From NCBI GenBank assembly GCA_024638965.1, contig JAHEJI010000015.1:1-48205 (forward strand): 48,205 nucleotides of DNA, read 5' to 3'. How positions within the stretch are numbered: the first letter of the stretch is position 1; every line of letters starts with the position of its first letter. The notes under the pieces are model-generated. The model saw nothing but the letters and a program-made list of their open reading frames with translations, was not told where the DNA came from and did not search any database. Below are positions 34,884 through 43,522 of the stretch, piece after piece. This stretch comes from Planctomycetaceae bacterium. Lineage in GTDB: Bacteria > Planctomycetota > Planctomycetia > Pirellulales > Pirellulaceae. Both the position numbers and the translations under genes were made by a program.

Positions 34884-35117
34884 CTAACCACTCAGAAGGT
34901 TATCACCATCAAAAAGCCTTGGATGGACTAAATCCGAACCACTGCCTTCATCGACCGATGGCGACGACCAACCAGGCAACTCACCGCGCTGAATTCGGAC
35001 GTTTTGCGGTGCTTCAACTCCCAGCCGGATGACCTCGCCTTTTACACGGCACACGTGAATCAGGACGTCGTTTCCAATCTGGATGGTCTGATTCTGTTTG
35101 CGACTCAACACTAACAT
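34884..35117 (-). CDS. csrA: Carbon storage regulator CsrA
   Basis: A 77-residue RNA-binding protein; AAGGA stands seven bases before its ATG. It begins with the invariant MLVLSRK and continues with GEVIRLGVEAPQNVRIQRGEL, the core strands and the R44-equivalent region. The last 25 residues (after GEL) are an extra acidic/polar tail not found in the 61-residue E. coli protein. CsrA binds GGA motifs in mRNA leaders to block or stabilise messages. It is divergent from the hybrid kinase and has its own sigma-54-like promoter. Confidence 0.95.
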   Translation of the reverse strand: MLVLSRKQNQTIQIGNDVLIHVCRVKGEVIRLGVEAPQNVRIQRGELPGWSSPSVDEGSGSDLVHPRLFDGDNLLSG

Positions 35118-35159
35118 TCTAGTTCCTTTAAAATCGAGAAACTGCAGACCGAGACATGT

Positions 35160-35175
35160 TGCAGTTTTTGTGCCA
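35160..35175 (-). promoter_or_regulatory. Sigma-54-like promoter for csrA
   Basis: On the minus strand TGGCACAAAAACTGCA, GG and GC ten bases apart, with CTGC for TTGC. Transcription would start near 35149, about 30 bases before the csrA ATG. Confidence 0.7.
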
Positions 35176-35195
35176 GATCAAATAAACAGCTTTGT

Positions 35196-35211
35196 TGGCA
35201 CGGGCATTGCA
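35196..35211 (+). promoter_or_regulatory. Sigma-54 promoter for hybrid histidine kinase
   Basis: TGGCACGGGCATTGCA is a full match to TGGCAC-N5-TTGCA. It is divergent from, and 20 bases from, the csrA element. Transcription would start near 35222, about 30 bases before the kinase ATG. Confidence 0.85.
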
Positions 35212-35253
35212 TTCCGAAAGGCACTAATTTGAAGAGGCTGATAGCAGTTTTGA

Positions 35254-38200
35254 ATGAGTGAATCTCATCCATCGAGCGGCTTGAAAATCACGCCGATTAA
35301 GTGCCCGGGATTTCTGTGGGACGTGACCATGATAAAACGTAAAGATTCGCTGGCATTTGATCCCCATCGCACGAAAGATATCCCGATTGAGCAGCCCGCC
35401 ATGACATCTCAACTGATTTTCGACTTTGCCGACCTGCCCCAGAATTCGATTAGGCGACAGACAACGGCGGTGGAACAGCTTTGCATTCTGTGTGGTCTGG
35501 GGAGACGGCCAAGTCGACGCGTTTCCAAAGCGACGTTTGCTGTGCTTTCGAACCATTCGTTGGAAGATTTTGTCGAGAATTCCATTTACCTGGAACACGC
35601 AAATGGAATTTGGGCGCTTGTATTTCGATTTGCGACTCGGCCGTTGGCAATTGAAATGAATGGAAATCAGGATCGCGCGACAACCAGCCTTCGCAGATTG
35701 GGAGAAAAACTCGAGGGATTTGACATCGGCGGCTCGCCAGCAGAAGGATTTGATATTTCTTTCCAACAATCACTTGCAACCGACTTCGTTCCACCCAACA
35801 AGCGTGATTTGAAGCAGTGGCGACAGGTCTTTATTGAAGGAGACTGGGAAGCCGCATTTGGGCGATTAAGCCGGCTGTATCTATCAGGCCGAGCGAAAAA
35901 TCAGCAGTTGCGCGATGGCATTTCGATCAAAAAAACCATTCTGGAAAGCGGATCAGGAAACGCCGATGTCATTCTTTCATTAGTCGCCAGTAAAACAGAC
36001 AACGCTGTGATGATTTTTGATACCGGTTCAAATCTCGAATGGGTCAACCAGGCCTTTTCTCGGCAGATGGGTGTTAAATTGCCGGGGAACGGCAAGCTTA
36101 ATGTGCGAGACGTCTTGTTTAGCACTTCCAATCTAGATGCCGAGAAATTCAGTGTGCAGCTTGCGGCGGAAACCAGTTTTGATTGTTGTTTTGTGATTTT
36201 GGGCGAAGATGGCGAGCCGCACGACTTGGACAACGCCGGTGCTTGGTTCGAGTTCCAAATGACACCCGTCCGTGACGAAGATGATCGTGTTGTGCGATGG
36301 ATCGGCATCGGCACAGACATCACAATGCGCCGCCAGGCAGAATTTGCAATGCAAGCCGCCAAAGACGTCGCGGAATCGGGGAGTCGCGCGAAAAGTGAAT
36401 TTCTTGCTATGATGAGCCACGAAATTCGCACGCCGATGAACGCGATCCTTGGCATGACCGAGTTGACATTGGGAACCAACCTCAACGTTGAACAACGCGA
36501 ATATCTGACAACGGCTAACAACTCGGCTCAGTCACTTTTGCAAATTCTTAACGACATTCTTGATCTTTCCAAGGTCGAAGCCCGTCGACTTGAGCTAGAG
36601 CGAACTGATTTCAACCTTGCCGACCTCGTCCGCGAAACTTGCGATGCGTTGGCAGTGCTGGCTCAAAAGAAGGGCCTGCAATTGCATTGCAACGTTCCCT
36701 GGGAAATACCGCAACAATTAGTGGCTGATATGACCCGCATTCGCCAGATCCTGGTTAACTTGATTGGGAACGCGATCAAGTTTACTTCTGAGGGTGCCGT
36801 CGAACTGAACCTGGAATTGACGGATGAAATAAATGACCGCGCGACCATTCATTTCAAAGTGCGTGATACCGGTGTTGGAATCGCCGAAGAAAAAATCAGC
36901 CGGATCTTTGAAGCATTTTATCAAACGGATGCATCCGTCAATCGTCAATATGGCGGGACGGGTCTCGGATTGTCCATCACCTCAGAGCTGGTTCGACTCA
37001 TGGGCGGCCGGATTTGGGTCGAAAGCAAAATCGGAAAAGGTAGCACCTTTCATTTTGTGTTGACGTTTTCCAAATCAACTGAAACGCAACTGGCAGCCAG
37101 TATTCCCGCCCTGGTTGGCAAGCAAGCCTTGCTGTTTTCTGAAAACGAATTGGTTCACGCGAGGTTGAACCACTGGTTGGCGGAATGGGAAGTTCAGATC
37201 CGATCGTCGTTTTCTCCGTCCGAAACCCTTCAATATGATAAATACGATATCGTGCTAATTGACGTGGATAGCCTGGATGAAGAGGCTTACCGACTGGCGC
37301 AAACTCTTACGGAAGAAAACGGCCCGCCGCAGGTGCTGATCTTCTCGCCGGGGGTGCGAATGGCCGCCATCAATCAGTGTCGCCAACTTGGAATTGAAGA
37401 TTATTTAGTCACTCCGGTATCACCCAGATACCTGGCAACGGTTTTACAATGTGCAATAGGTCGTCCAGTTACGGAATTGACGGCGGACGAATTGCAGCTT
37501 GCCGGACAAACGGCAAAACCTACCAATAACCGAAGGTCAACTGAGCCAGCAACCGAACCCGTGTCCGTTTTGGTGGTTGATGATCATGCAGCTAATCGAA
37601 TGTTGATCGCCGAAGTCCTGCGCAAGCGAGGGCATCAGTGGACCGAGGCAACGAGCGGTGAAGAAGCAGTTCAGTTGGTCCAACAACATGACTTTGACGT
37701 GGTGTTGATGGATGTTGAAATGCCAGATAAGGATGGTTTAAAGACGACAGCTGAACTTCGAGTGCTCAAAGGGGATGTCGCTTCCATACCGATCATCGCG
37801 GTTACGGCTTATGTGACGGACGAAGATCGACAGCGTTGTTTGGAAGCGTCGATGGATGATTTCCTTGCCAAACCCATCAACGTTGCTGAACTGCTTGAAA
37901 AAGTCGAGCGATGGGGACGAACCGACCGCTCGGTTCAAGAAGCGAAATCGGAATCTGAGACGCTAGATACCCAGTTGTTGATTCAAGACACACCTGACTG
38001 GGCAACACATATCACTCAGACCATTGTCGATGCGGACAATGGCCTCGAGTCTGAGAGTCCCACCGATTACTTTGACGACGATGTTGGCGATGAGTCGGAA
38101 CAGTTCGCGATTGCCCTGGAACGTTTTGGTGGTGATCAAGAGTTACTCCGCATGCAAATGGACTTTTTTACACAGGGAACTCCCCAGCTGTTGGAGAATA

Positions 38201-38424
38201 TTTGTAAGGCGATCCGCAGCGGAGATGCGCGGGCTCTGCACCATAATGCTCATCGCCTCAAGGGATTGGTCCGGACATTTGATGCGGAATTCGCTGGCGA
38301 ACTGTGCGCTCAACTCGAAGAAATGGGGCAATCAGATTCTCTTGAAAAAGCAAACCCAACCTTCCAATTGCTTGAGTCGGTCGTCGAAGAACTGCAACAC
38401 AAGATCGCGACTTATTCGTCTTAA
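35254..38424 (+). CDS. Hybrid sensor histidine kinase with receiver and Hpt domains
   Basis: A 1056-residue soluble signalling protein with no membrane helix. Order: an N-terminal part of about 245 residues without recognised domain, a PAS domain (about 248-370, GSNLEWVNQAFSRQMG and its PAC end), HisKA with HEIRTPMNAILGM (H389), ATPase (DTGVGIAEE, GGTGLGLSI), a degenerate receiver (about 625-740, IVLIDVDSLDEEAYRLA), a full receiver (about 772-890, VLVVDDHAAN, phosphorylation D820 in VLMDVEMPDKDG, K in FLAKP), then Hpt with H1000 in HHNAHRLKG. This is a phosphorelay protein; the NtrC-type gene at 30686 is a probable target. Cytosolic sensing is inferred from the lack of membrane segments. Confidence 0.93.
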   Translation: MSESHPSSGLKITPIKCPGFLWDVTMIKRKDSLAFDPHRTKDIPIEQPAMTSQLIFDFADLPQNSIRRQTTAVEQLCILCGLGRRPSRRVSKATFAVLSNHSLEDFVENSIYLEHANGIWALVFRFATRPLAIEMNGNQDRATTSLRRLGEKLEGFDIGGSPAEGFDISFQQSLATDFVPPNKRDLKQWRQVFIEGDWEAAFGRLSRLYLSGRAKNQQLRDGISIKKTILESGSGNADVILSLVASKTDNAVMIFDTGSNLEWVNQAFSRQMGVKLPGNGKLNVRDVLFSTSNLDAEKFSVQLAAETSFDCCFVILGEDGEPHDLDNAGAWFEFQMTPVRDEDDRVVRWIGIGTDITMRRQAEFAMQAAKDVAESGSRAKSEFLAMMSHEIRTPMNAILGMTELTLGTNLNVEQREYLTTANNSAQSLLQILNDILDLSKVEARRLELERTDFNLADLVRETCDALAVLAQKKGLQLHCNVPWEIPQQLVADMTRIRQILVNLIGNAIKFTSEGAVELNLELTDEINDRATIHFKVRDTGVGIAEEKISRIFEAFYQTDASVNRQYGGTGLGLSITSELVRLMGGRIWVESKIGKGSTFHFVLTFSKSTETQLAASIPALVGKQALLFSENELVHARLNHWLAEWEVQIRSSFSPSETLQYDKYDIVLIDVDSLDEEAYRLAQTLTEENGPPQVLIFSPGVRMAAINQCRQLGIEDYLVTPVSPRYLATVLQCAIGRPVTELTADELQLAGQTAKPTNNRRSTEPATEPVSVLVVDDHAANRMLIAEVLRKRGHQWTEATSGEEAVQLVQQHDFDVVLMDVEMPDKDGLKTTAELRVLKGDVASIPIIAVTAYVTDEDRQRCLEASMDDFLAKPINVAELLEKVERWGRTDRSVQEAKSESETLDTQLLIQDTPDWATHITQTIVDADNGLESESPTDYFDDDVGDESEQFAIALERFGGDQELLRMQMDFFTQGTPQLLENICKAIRSGDARALHHNAHRLKGLVRTFDAEFAGELCAQLEEMGQSDSLEKANPTFQLLESVVEELQHKIATYSS

Positions 38425-38475
38425 AACAGCAACCCGATCACGGTTCTCGACACGCAAACAACAAGGTGATTTTCA

Positions 38476-39342
38476 ATGAACAAAGGATTGAAACCCAGAA
38501 CATCGATGCGAACGGTCAAAAGAAGAACGAATACAGGGCTTCGCCCACGCCAACGAATAGGCAAATACAAAATCGAACGCCAAATCGGATCCGGTGGATT
38601 TGCTCAAGTCTACGCGGCTCTGGATATGATCGAAGGGATCCGGGTCGCCTTGAAAGTGCCTTTTGACAATCTGGTTGATGAAGAAATGTTGGATTTGTTT
38701 CGCCAGGAAGTCCGTCTGGTCGCCCGGCTCGATCACCCCAATATTCTTCAATTGAAAAACGCTGATGTGATTGACGATCGTTTTGTGGTTGCGACGTTGT
38801 TGGGGCGGGAAACACTTGACGATCGGCTGGGCAGACGACTGTCCGTCGAAAAGGCACTCCTGTTCGCCGAACAAATGATCGCTGCCGTTTCGTATGCGCA
38901 CGATTGTCGAATCGTTCATTGCGACATCAAACCGGAAAACTTTATCCTCTTTGATGAGGATGTTCTGCGATTGACTGATTTTGGGATCGCCAAGGTGGCA
39001 CGCATCACAATTTTGGGTTCCGGAACCGGAACGATCGGACACATGGCTCCGGAACAGGCGATGGGCAAACCTTCGACACGATCGGATGTTTTTTCGTTAG
39101 GACTGATCATCTTCAGAATGCTTGCCGGATCATGGCCGGAATATCCTTTTGCATGGCCGCCGCCGGGGGCCAGTAGATTGCGGAACAAATATGTTCACCC
39201 AGACTTTATTCGCTTCATCAAAAAAGCGATCGAGCCTCTCCCGAGAAACCGTTTTAAAGATGCCGTAAAGATGGAAGAGGAATTTGAAAGGCTTTATCCG
39301 ATCGCGTTACGCCACCTCAAGAAACAGAAACGAAGCCGATGA
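38476..39342 (+). CDS. Hanks-type Ser/Thr protein kinase, soluble
   Basis: A 288-residue kinase domain with a short basic tail (N-terminal KPRTSMRTVKRRTNT). Motifs: glycine loop IGSGGFAQVYAAL (about 35-47), VALKVP lysine near 57, IVHCDIKPENF (catalytic loop with Cys in place of Arg, so a non-RD kinase), TDFGIAKV, GHMAPEQAMGKPSTRSDVFS. No membrane helix or sensor domain, unlike PknB. GGTGA precedes the start. It follows the hybrid kinase by about 50 bases and overlaps the next gene by four bases, so it is coupled to its phosphatase. Confidence 0.93.
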   Translation: MNKGLKPRTSMRTVKRRTNTGLRPRQRIGKYKIERQIGSGGFAQVYAALDMIEGIRVALKVPFDNLVDEEMLDLFRQEVRLVARLDHPNILQLKNADVIDDRFVVATLLGRETLDDRLGRRLSVEKALLFAEQMIAAVSYAHDCRIVHCDIKPENFILFDEDVLRLTDFGIAKVARITILGSGTGTIGHMAPEQAMGKPSTRSDVFSLGLIIFRMLAGSWPEYPFAWPPPGASRLRNKYVHPDFIRFIKKAIEPLPRNRFKDAVKMEEEFERLYPIALRHLKKQKRSR

Positions 39343-40160
39343 TCGCTCACCCGAGAATCAACATGATGTGTCAAACCTGGTTCGAGGAAATCGAAAGTCA
39401 AGCGAGGCAGGTTGATTTCTGCCGCGGTTCGGTTGTCGGCTGTTCGTACCGGTGCCCTGGTAAGGAATCGAATAATGAGGATGCCGCTGCCCTAATCCAA
39501 CTTTCACCAACTCATGGAGTATTGGCGGTCGCCGACGGGATCGGCGGCCAAAACGCTGGCGACCGCGCTGCCAAAAGTACGATTCAGTCCGTGATTGAGC
39601 ATTGTCAAAACGCCGCGGCCGGCAGTCGCTTGCGGATGCACCTGCTCGATGCAATCGAATCCGCTAATCGCGAGATACTGAAATGGAGGATCGGGGCGGG
39701 CGCGACATTGGTCGTGGCAGAATATCGCGATGGCAGTCTGAGGATTATTCATGTTGGCGATGCCAGCGCAGTTGTCTGCAGTAACCGGGGCAGACTTAAA
39801 TTTCTTGCTGTGGGTCACGCGCCAGTTGCGATGGCCGTTGAAATTGGAGTACTCAACGAGGAAGAAGCACTCCTGCATGAAGACCGCAATCTTATTTCCA
39901 ACTGCGTCGGAAGCACGACGATGAAAATCGAAATCGGGCCCCGCTTGGCGATGGCTGCCAGGGACACGCTGGTCATGGCTTCCGACGGATTGTTTGACAA
40001 TCTCACGAGCGACGAAATTGTTCAGATCATTCGCGCAGGGAATTTTGAAAGTCAAGTTGAACTGTTAATCAAGGAATCGCGATCTCGAATGATAAATGCC
40101 GATGAATATACAGGTAAACCGGACGATTTAACCGTCCTCAGTTTTCGCCAAACACGATGA
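39339..40160 (+). CDS. PP2C-type Ser/Thr phosphatase, kinase partner
   Basis: A 273-residue phosphatase with PP2C motifs: GKESNNEDAAALIQ, LAVADGIGGQNAGDRAAKS, HVGDASAVVCS, MASDGLFDNLT near 215 and KPDDLTVLSF at the end. Its ATG overlaps the kinase stop (ATGA), giving translational coupling, so it should act on the same substrates as the kinase. This is a second PP2C in the window with only distant similarity to the one at 32299. Confidence 0.92.
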   Translation: MIAHPRINMMCQTWFEEIESQARQVDFCRGSVVGCSYRCPGKESNNEDAAALIQLSPTHGVLAVADGIGGQNAGDRAAKSTIQSVIEHCQNAAAGSRLRMHLLDAIESANREILKWRIGAGATLVVAEYRDGSLRIIHVGDASAVVCSNRGRLKFLAVGHAPVAMAVEIGVLNEEEALLHEDRNLISNCVGSTTMKIEIGPRLAMAARDTLVMASDGLFDNLTSDEIVQIIRAGNFESQVELLIKESRSRMINADEYTGKPDDLTVLSFRQTR

Positions 40161-41233
40161 CACCGATCACGACCCAGCTATCAGGTGGAAGGATTGTGAA
40201 GCAGACAGAAAAACTAATTGCCGCGATGCGAGCGGAGGATCAGGTTCTCGTCGTGATGCATGACAATCCCGATCCCGATGCGATTGCCTCGGCTTGGTGC
40301 GTGGTCGAATTAGCCCGACATTTTGGTTTGCAAAATGTCCACGCAGTTGCTGGTGGCGCGATTGTTCGAGCAGAAAACAAACAAATGGTGAAGTTGTTGA
40401 ATCCACCAATCAAACTGGTCGCTGATTCCGAATTTCCAAGTGGGCGAGGTTTGGGTGCGATGCTCGTCGATTGTGGTGCAGGCGCCACCAATCACTTTGT
40501 GACCAGGAGTCAAATACGACTGTTGGCCGTCATTGACCACCACCAGCACAAATTATTTGAGCCCAATCATCATTTGTTGTTTCAAGACGTTCGCGAGGTT
40601 GCGGCTTGTGCGTCAATCGGCGCCAGCTATCTCATCGAAAACGACGTCGTGCCCTCCTCGAAGTTGGCGACGGCCATATGGTACGCCTTGCGAACGGAAA
40701 CGTGCGCCTATGAGTCGAGGTATACTGCGCTTGATCGCGACGTCTTGATCTGGGCGACGACATACGGTTCCCCGTCGCTGCTTGCCGAAATCGAAAATGC
40801 GCCCCTGGTTCGTGTCTATTTCACGGATCTTGTTAGAGCCCTCAAGAATACTCGTGTTTATGGTGACGTTGCAGTATGCTGGTTGCCTCAATCGCAGGGC
40901 GTTGAAGTTGTCGGAGAAGTCGCTGATCTACTTGTTCGCGATGAAGAAGTTCACCGCGTCCTCTGTGGAACCGAGCTTGAGGATGCGGCCTTTGTCTCGG
41001 TCCGGACATCTCCTCACGGCGGCAATGCAACTTCTTTGCTACTTGCGACTTTGGATGGCCTCGGGCACGGTGGCGGGCACGATCATCGAGCCGGCGGAAA
41101 GATTGTTCCGGCATCGACAGATTTGACCAGTGGCAAGCCGTTGGCGCAACAAGTCATCCTGCGGTGGTTGTCGGTAAACAATGTTGAGGATGAAAAACCA
41201 AGAGAACTTTTGGATTCATCGTCGATTGTTTGA
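40157..41233 (+). CDS. DHH-family phosphoesterase (NrnA-like)
   Basis: A 358-residue metal-dependent phosphoesterase. DHH motifs: VVMHDNPDPDAIASA (about 33-47), VDCGAG (near 98), VIDHHQH (near 121), and the DHHA1 end GHGGGHDHRAGG near 315. Known relatives degrade nanoRNA, pAp or cyclic di-AMP. The motif set and length fit NrnA-type enzymes; which substrate is used cannot be read. It overlaps the PP2C stop by four bases, so kinase, phosphatase and this enzyme are one coupled operon. Linking signalling phosphorylation to nucleotide turnover is inference. Confidence 0.88.
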   Translation: MTPITTQLSGGRIVKQTEKLIAAMRAEDQVLVVMHDNPDPDAIASAWCVVELARHFGLQNVHAVAGGAIVRAENKQMVKLLNPPIKLVADSEFPSGRGLGAMLVDCGAGATNHFVTRSQIRLLAVIDHHQHKLFEPNHHLLFQDVREVAACASIGASYLIENDVVPSSKLATAIWYALRTETCAYESRYTALDRDVLIWATTYGSPSLLAEIENAPLVRVYFTDLVRALKNTRVYGDVAVCWLPQSQGVEVVGEVADLLVRDEEVHRVLCGTELEDAAFVSVRTSPHGGNATSLLLATLDGLGHGGGHDHRAGGKIVPASTDLTSGKPLAQQVILRWLSVNNVEDEKPRELLDSSSIV

Positions 41234-41312
41234 CAAACGACTTTTCGCTAGCAATGAAGTTGGCTGAACTTCGTTATTCCAGTTCGCGCCTTTTAGATGA
41301 AACAATACTTTC

Positions 41313-42695
41313 ATGACTCATTCCAAAACTGACGCAGTACCTGACGACATCAGTGAGCAGTTACAGCATGTTGTTAAAATGCTCGAATCTGGCGACCTCG
41401 AGAATGCCAAACAAGCAGTCGACTCAATGGTTTCGGCCAATCGTACTGTCGTACTCTCGCGACTGCCTGAGCAACTTCGTCAACAATTTTTAATCGGCAT
41501 CGATCCGGAACGCGCGGCGACTTATTTACATAACTTGCCTGAAGTCCAGGCAGTTGAGCTATTGGGCGAGATCGAACCTGCGGCTGCCGCTGGTATTCTC
41601 GAGGAGTTGCCCAAGAGCGAACAAGCCGACCTGGTTGGGGAGCTTTCCCAGCGTTCGATGGATTCCATTCTCTTGGAGATGCCTGCGCGAGACGCGTCCA
41701 CCGTTCGGACGCTGGCTGAATACGAGGATGAAGAAGCCGGCGGCATCATGGTCGTCCGTTTTGTGGCCGTGGACGAAACACAAACGGTGAGGCAGGTTGT
41801 CGACAATCTACAAGCAAACGCTGCAATCTATTCAGATTTTTCCGTGCAATACGTCTACGTCGTGGATCGGTTGGGAAAAATCAAAGGCGTCTTGCCCCTT
41901 CGAAGTTTGCTGCTTTCACCGGGAAATGTCTTGGTGACCGACGTTATGATTCGCGAACCACTTTCTGTTTCCGTACATACGCCTCTCAAAGACCTTCATC
42001 AATTCTTTACAGAACACAAATTCGTCGGCGTTCCTGTTGTCGACGAACAAGCCAGGCTTGTCGGTGTTCTGAGCCGCGGTGATGTAGAAGAAACCATGGC
42101 CACACATTATGCGGAAGACTACCTGAAGACACAGGGCATCGTGAATGAAGAGCTGCGTACCATGCCATTGGTTCTTCGTTCGCGTCGGAGGCTGGCTTGG
42201 TTAAGCATCAACATTTTCCTGAACATCATTGCAGCCAGCGTGATTGCCTTTTACCAGGAGACGCTGGCCCAAGTCATTGCCCTGGCCGTTTTCCTGCCAA
42301 TCATTTCCGACATGAGTGGATGCAGCGGCAATCAAGCGGTGGCCGTCAGTATGCGAGAACTTTCACTGGGATTGGTCGATGCCAATGAAGTCATCCGTGT
42401 TTGGATTAAGGAGCTCGGCGTCGGGTTGATCAACGGATTTGCGCTCGGCTGCCTGATTGCCGCGGTCGCATTCTTGTGGAAAGGCAATCCGTGGTTGGGG
42501 GCGGTCGTCGGGTTGGCGATGATGACCAATACGATTGTGGCAGTTTCGCTGGGTGGCACGTTACCGTTGATCATGCGTCGCCTAAACATGGATCCGGCAC
42601 TTGCCTCCGGTCCCATTCTGACGACCGTGACCGATATGTGCGGGTTCTTTCTCGTCCTTAGCTGCGCGGCATTATGGATCGAGAAATTGGTTTGA
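41313..42695 (+). CDS. mgtE: MgtE-type magnesium transporter
   Basis: A 460-residue protein with the MgtE order: helical N domain (LPEVQAVELLGEIEPAAAAG, about 75-95), two CBS domains (about 135-265), plug helix and five membrane helices (about 290-455) containing the selectivity region LPIISDMSGCSGNQAVAVSM and a final PILTTVTDMCGFFLVL. N and CBS domains gate the pore by cytosolic Mg2+. It begins 80 bases after the DHH gene and may share that transcript. A CorA-type channel is also in the window. Confidence 0.94.
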   Translation: MTHSKTDAVPDDISEQLQHVVKMLESGDLENAKQAVDSMVSANRTVVLSRLPEQLRQQFLIGIDPERAATYLHNLPEVQAVELLGEIEPAAAAGILEELPKSEQADLVGELSQRSMDSILLEMPARDASTVRTLAEYEDEEAGGIMVVRFVAVDETQTVRQVVDNLQANAAIYSDFSVQYVYVVDRLGKIKGVLPLRSLLLSPGNVLVTDVMIREPLSVSVHTPLKDLHQFFTEHKFVGVPVVDEQARLVGVLSRGDVEETMATHYAEDYLKTQGIVNEELRTMPLVLRSRRRLAWLSINIFLNIIAASVIAFYQETLAQVIALAVFLPIISDMSGCSGNQAVAVSMRELSLGLVDANEVIRVWIKELGVGLINGFALGCLIAAVAFLWKGNPWLGAVVGLAMMTNTIVAVSLGGTLPLIMRRLNMDPALASGPILTTVTDMCGFFLVLSCAALWIEKLV

Positions 42696-42726
42696 TTTCA
42701 ACTGACTCTCATCTTTGGTTGGCCAC

Positions 42727-42742
42727 TGGCACAGTTATTGCA
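42727..42742 (+). promoter_or_regulatory. Sigma-54 promoter for single Usp gene
   Basis: TGGCACAGTTATTGCA: full -24/-12 match with ten bases between GG and GC. Transcription would begin near 42753, 44 bases before the Usp ATG. It supports the ATG at 42797 over the upstream TTG at 42770. Confidence 0.85.
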
Positions 42743-42796
42743 ATGTGGTCAACAAGTTGAAACACGTTATTGAAAAGAACCCCAGCTCAATATGCC

Positions 42797-43174
42797 ATGA
42801 AAATACTTGTACCGACTTCAGGCGTCCCTCCGGCACGCCAGACCGCATGCTACATAATGGAAATCGCGTCGGCGATCGACGCAGAAATACTAGCTCTGCA
42901 CGTGGTTCGTCCCGGGCACGCATCCGAAGCCGGTGAGTTGTGTCTGGAAATCATGAAAACTGCCGCACAAGAGGCCAACGTCGCAGTCGAATGCATGTTG
43001 TGCCACGGTCCGATCATTGATGAAATCATCGAAGTGGCCGAAGGCCGCCAAGCAAATCTGATCGTAATGGGAGCCAGCAATGGTTTCGTTTTAGAACGAT
43101 GGCTGAGCTCTGAGATTTGCGGGAACACACGAGTTCCAGTTGTGGTGATCCCCTACCAGGTCTTCGACAAGTAA
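42797..43174 (+). CDS. Single-domain universal stress protein
   Basis: A 125-residue Usp domain from the ATG at 42797. It begins MKILVPTSGVPPARQTACYI and ends with the strand VPVVVIPY. The nucleotide-binding region is LIVMGASNGFVLERWLSSEI; the usual G-x2-G-x9-G(S/T) is altered (GASNG, and Ser-Ser later), so ATP binding is doubtful. A sigma-54 promoter lies directly upstream. Together with the tandem Usp at 24967 it marks this island as a stress response region. Confidence 0.9.
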   Translation: MKILVPTSGVPPARQTACYIMEIASAIDAEILALHVVRPGHASEAGELCLEIMKTAAQEANVAVECMLCHGPIIDEIIEVAEGRQANLIVMGASNGFVLERWLSSEICGNTRVPVVVIPYQVFDK

Positions 43175-43302
43175 TTCAACAATGACCCGGAAGAATGCAG
43201 ACTTGGCTCGCGGCGCGGGCACTGTTTAACCGCACTGGGCAATAACTACTCGGCCGGCATCGCCCATCGATGTAAATTCGGGCTATTATTTTATGATTTG
43301 GC

Positions 43303-43318
43303 TGGCATAATCATTGCA
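43303..43318 (+). promoter_or_regulatory. Sigma-54 promoter for unknown gene and MscK-like channel
   Basis: TGGCATAATCATTGCA: GG and GC ten bases apart, only the -24 last base differs (T for C). Transcription near 43329 excludes the TTG at 43298 as the start of the next gene. Confidence 0.8.
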
Positions 43319-43522
43319 TCAAGAGCTTATGATAAAGCTTGGCATATTCAATCCAGACATGAAATCGAATTCAGCGAAACTGATACTCGTTATTCTTTTG
43401 ACATGTTTGTTTTCTTCAATCGGAGAACAGATGGTGTCCCAGGGATGGCAATCGTGAGCTTGAAGTATCTCATCGAACATTTCGATACAGAACAGCCAAA
43501 TTCTACCTGGAGAAGCGAGACC

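Noticed and set aside
41234-41312. Sigma-54 promoter for mgtE
   Set aside because: TTGGCTGAACTTCGTT has the GG but no GC ten bases later.
43298-43522. Longer N-terminus for the 157-residue gene from a TTG start
   Set aside because: The TTG lies before the sigma-54 promoter, so it would not be in that transcript, and the ATG at 43523 has a much better ribosome-binding site.
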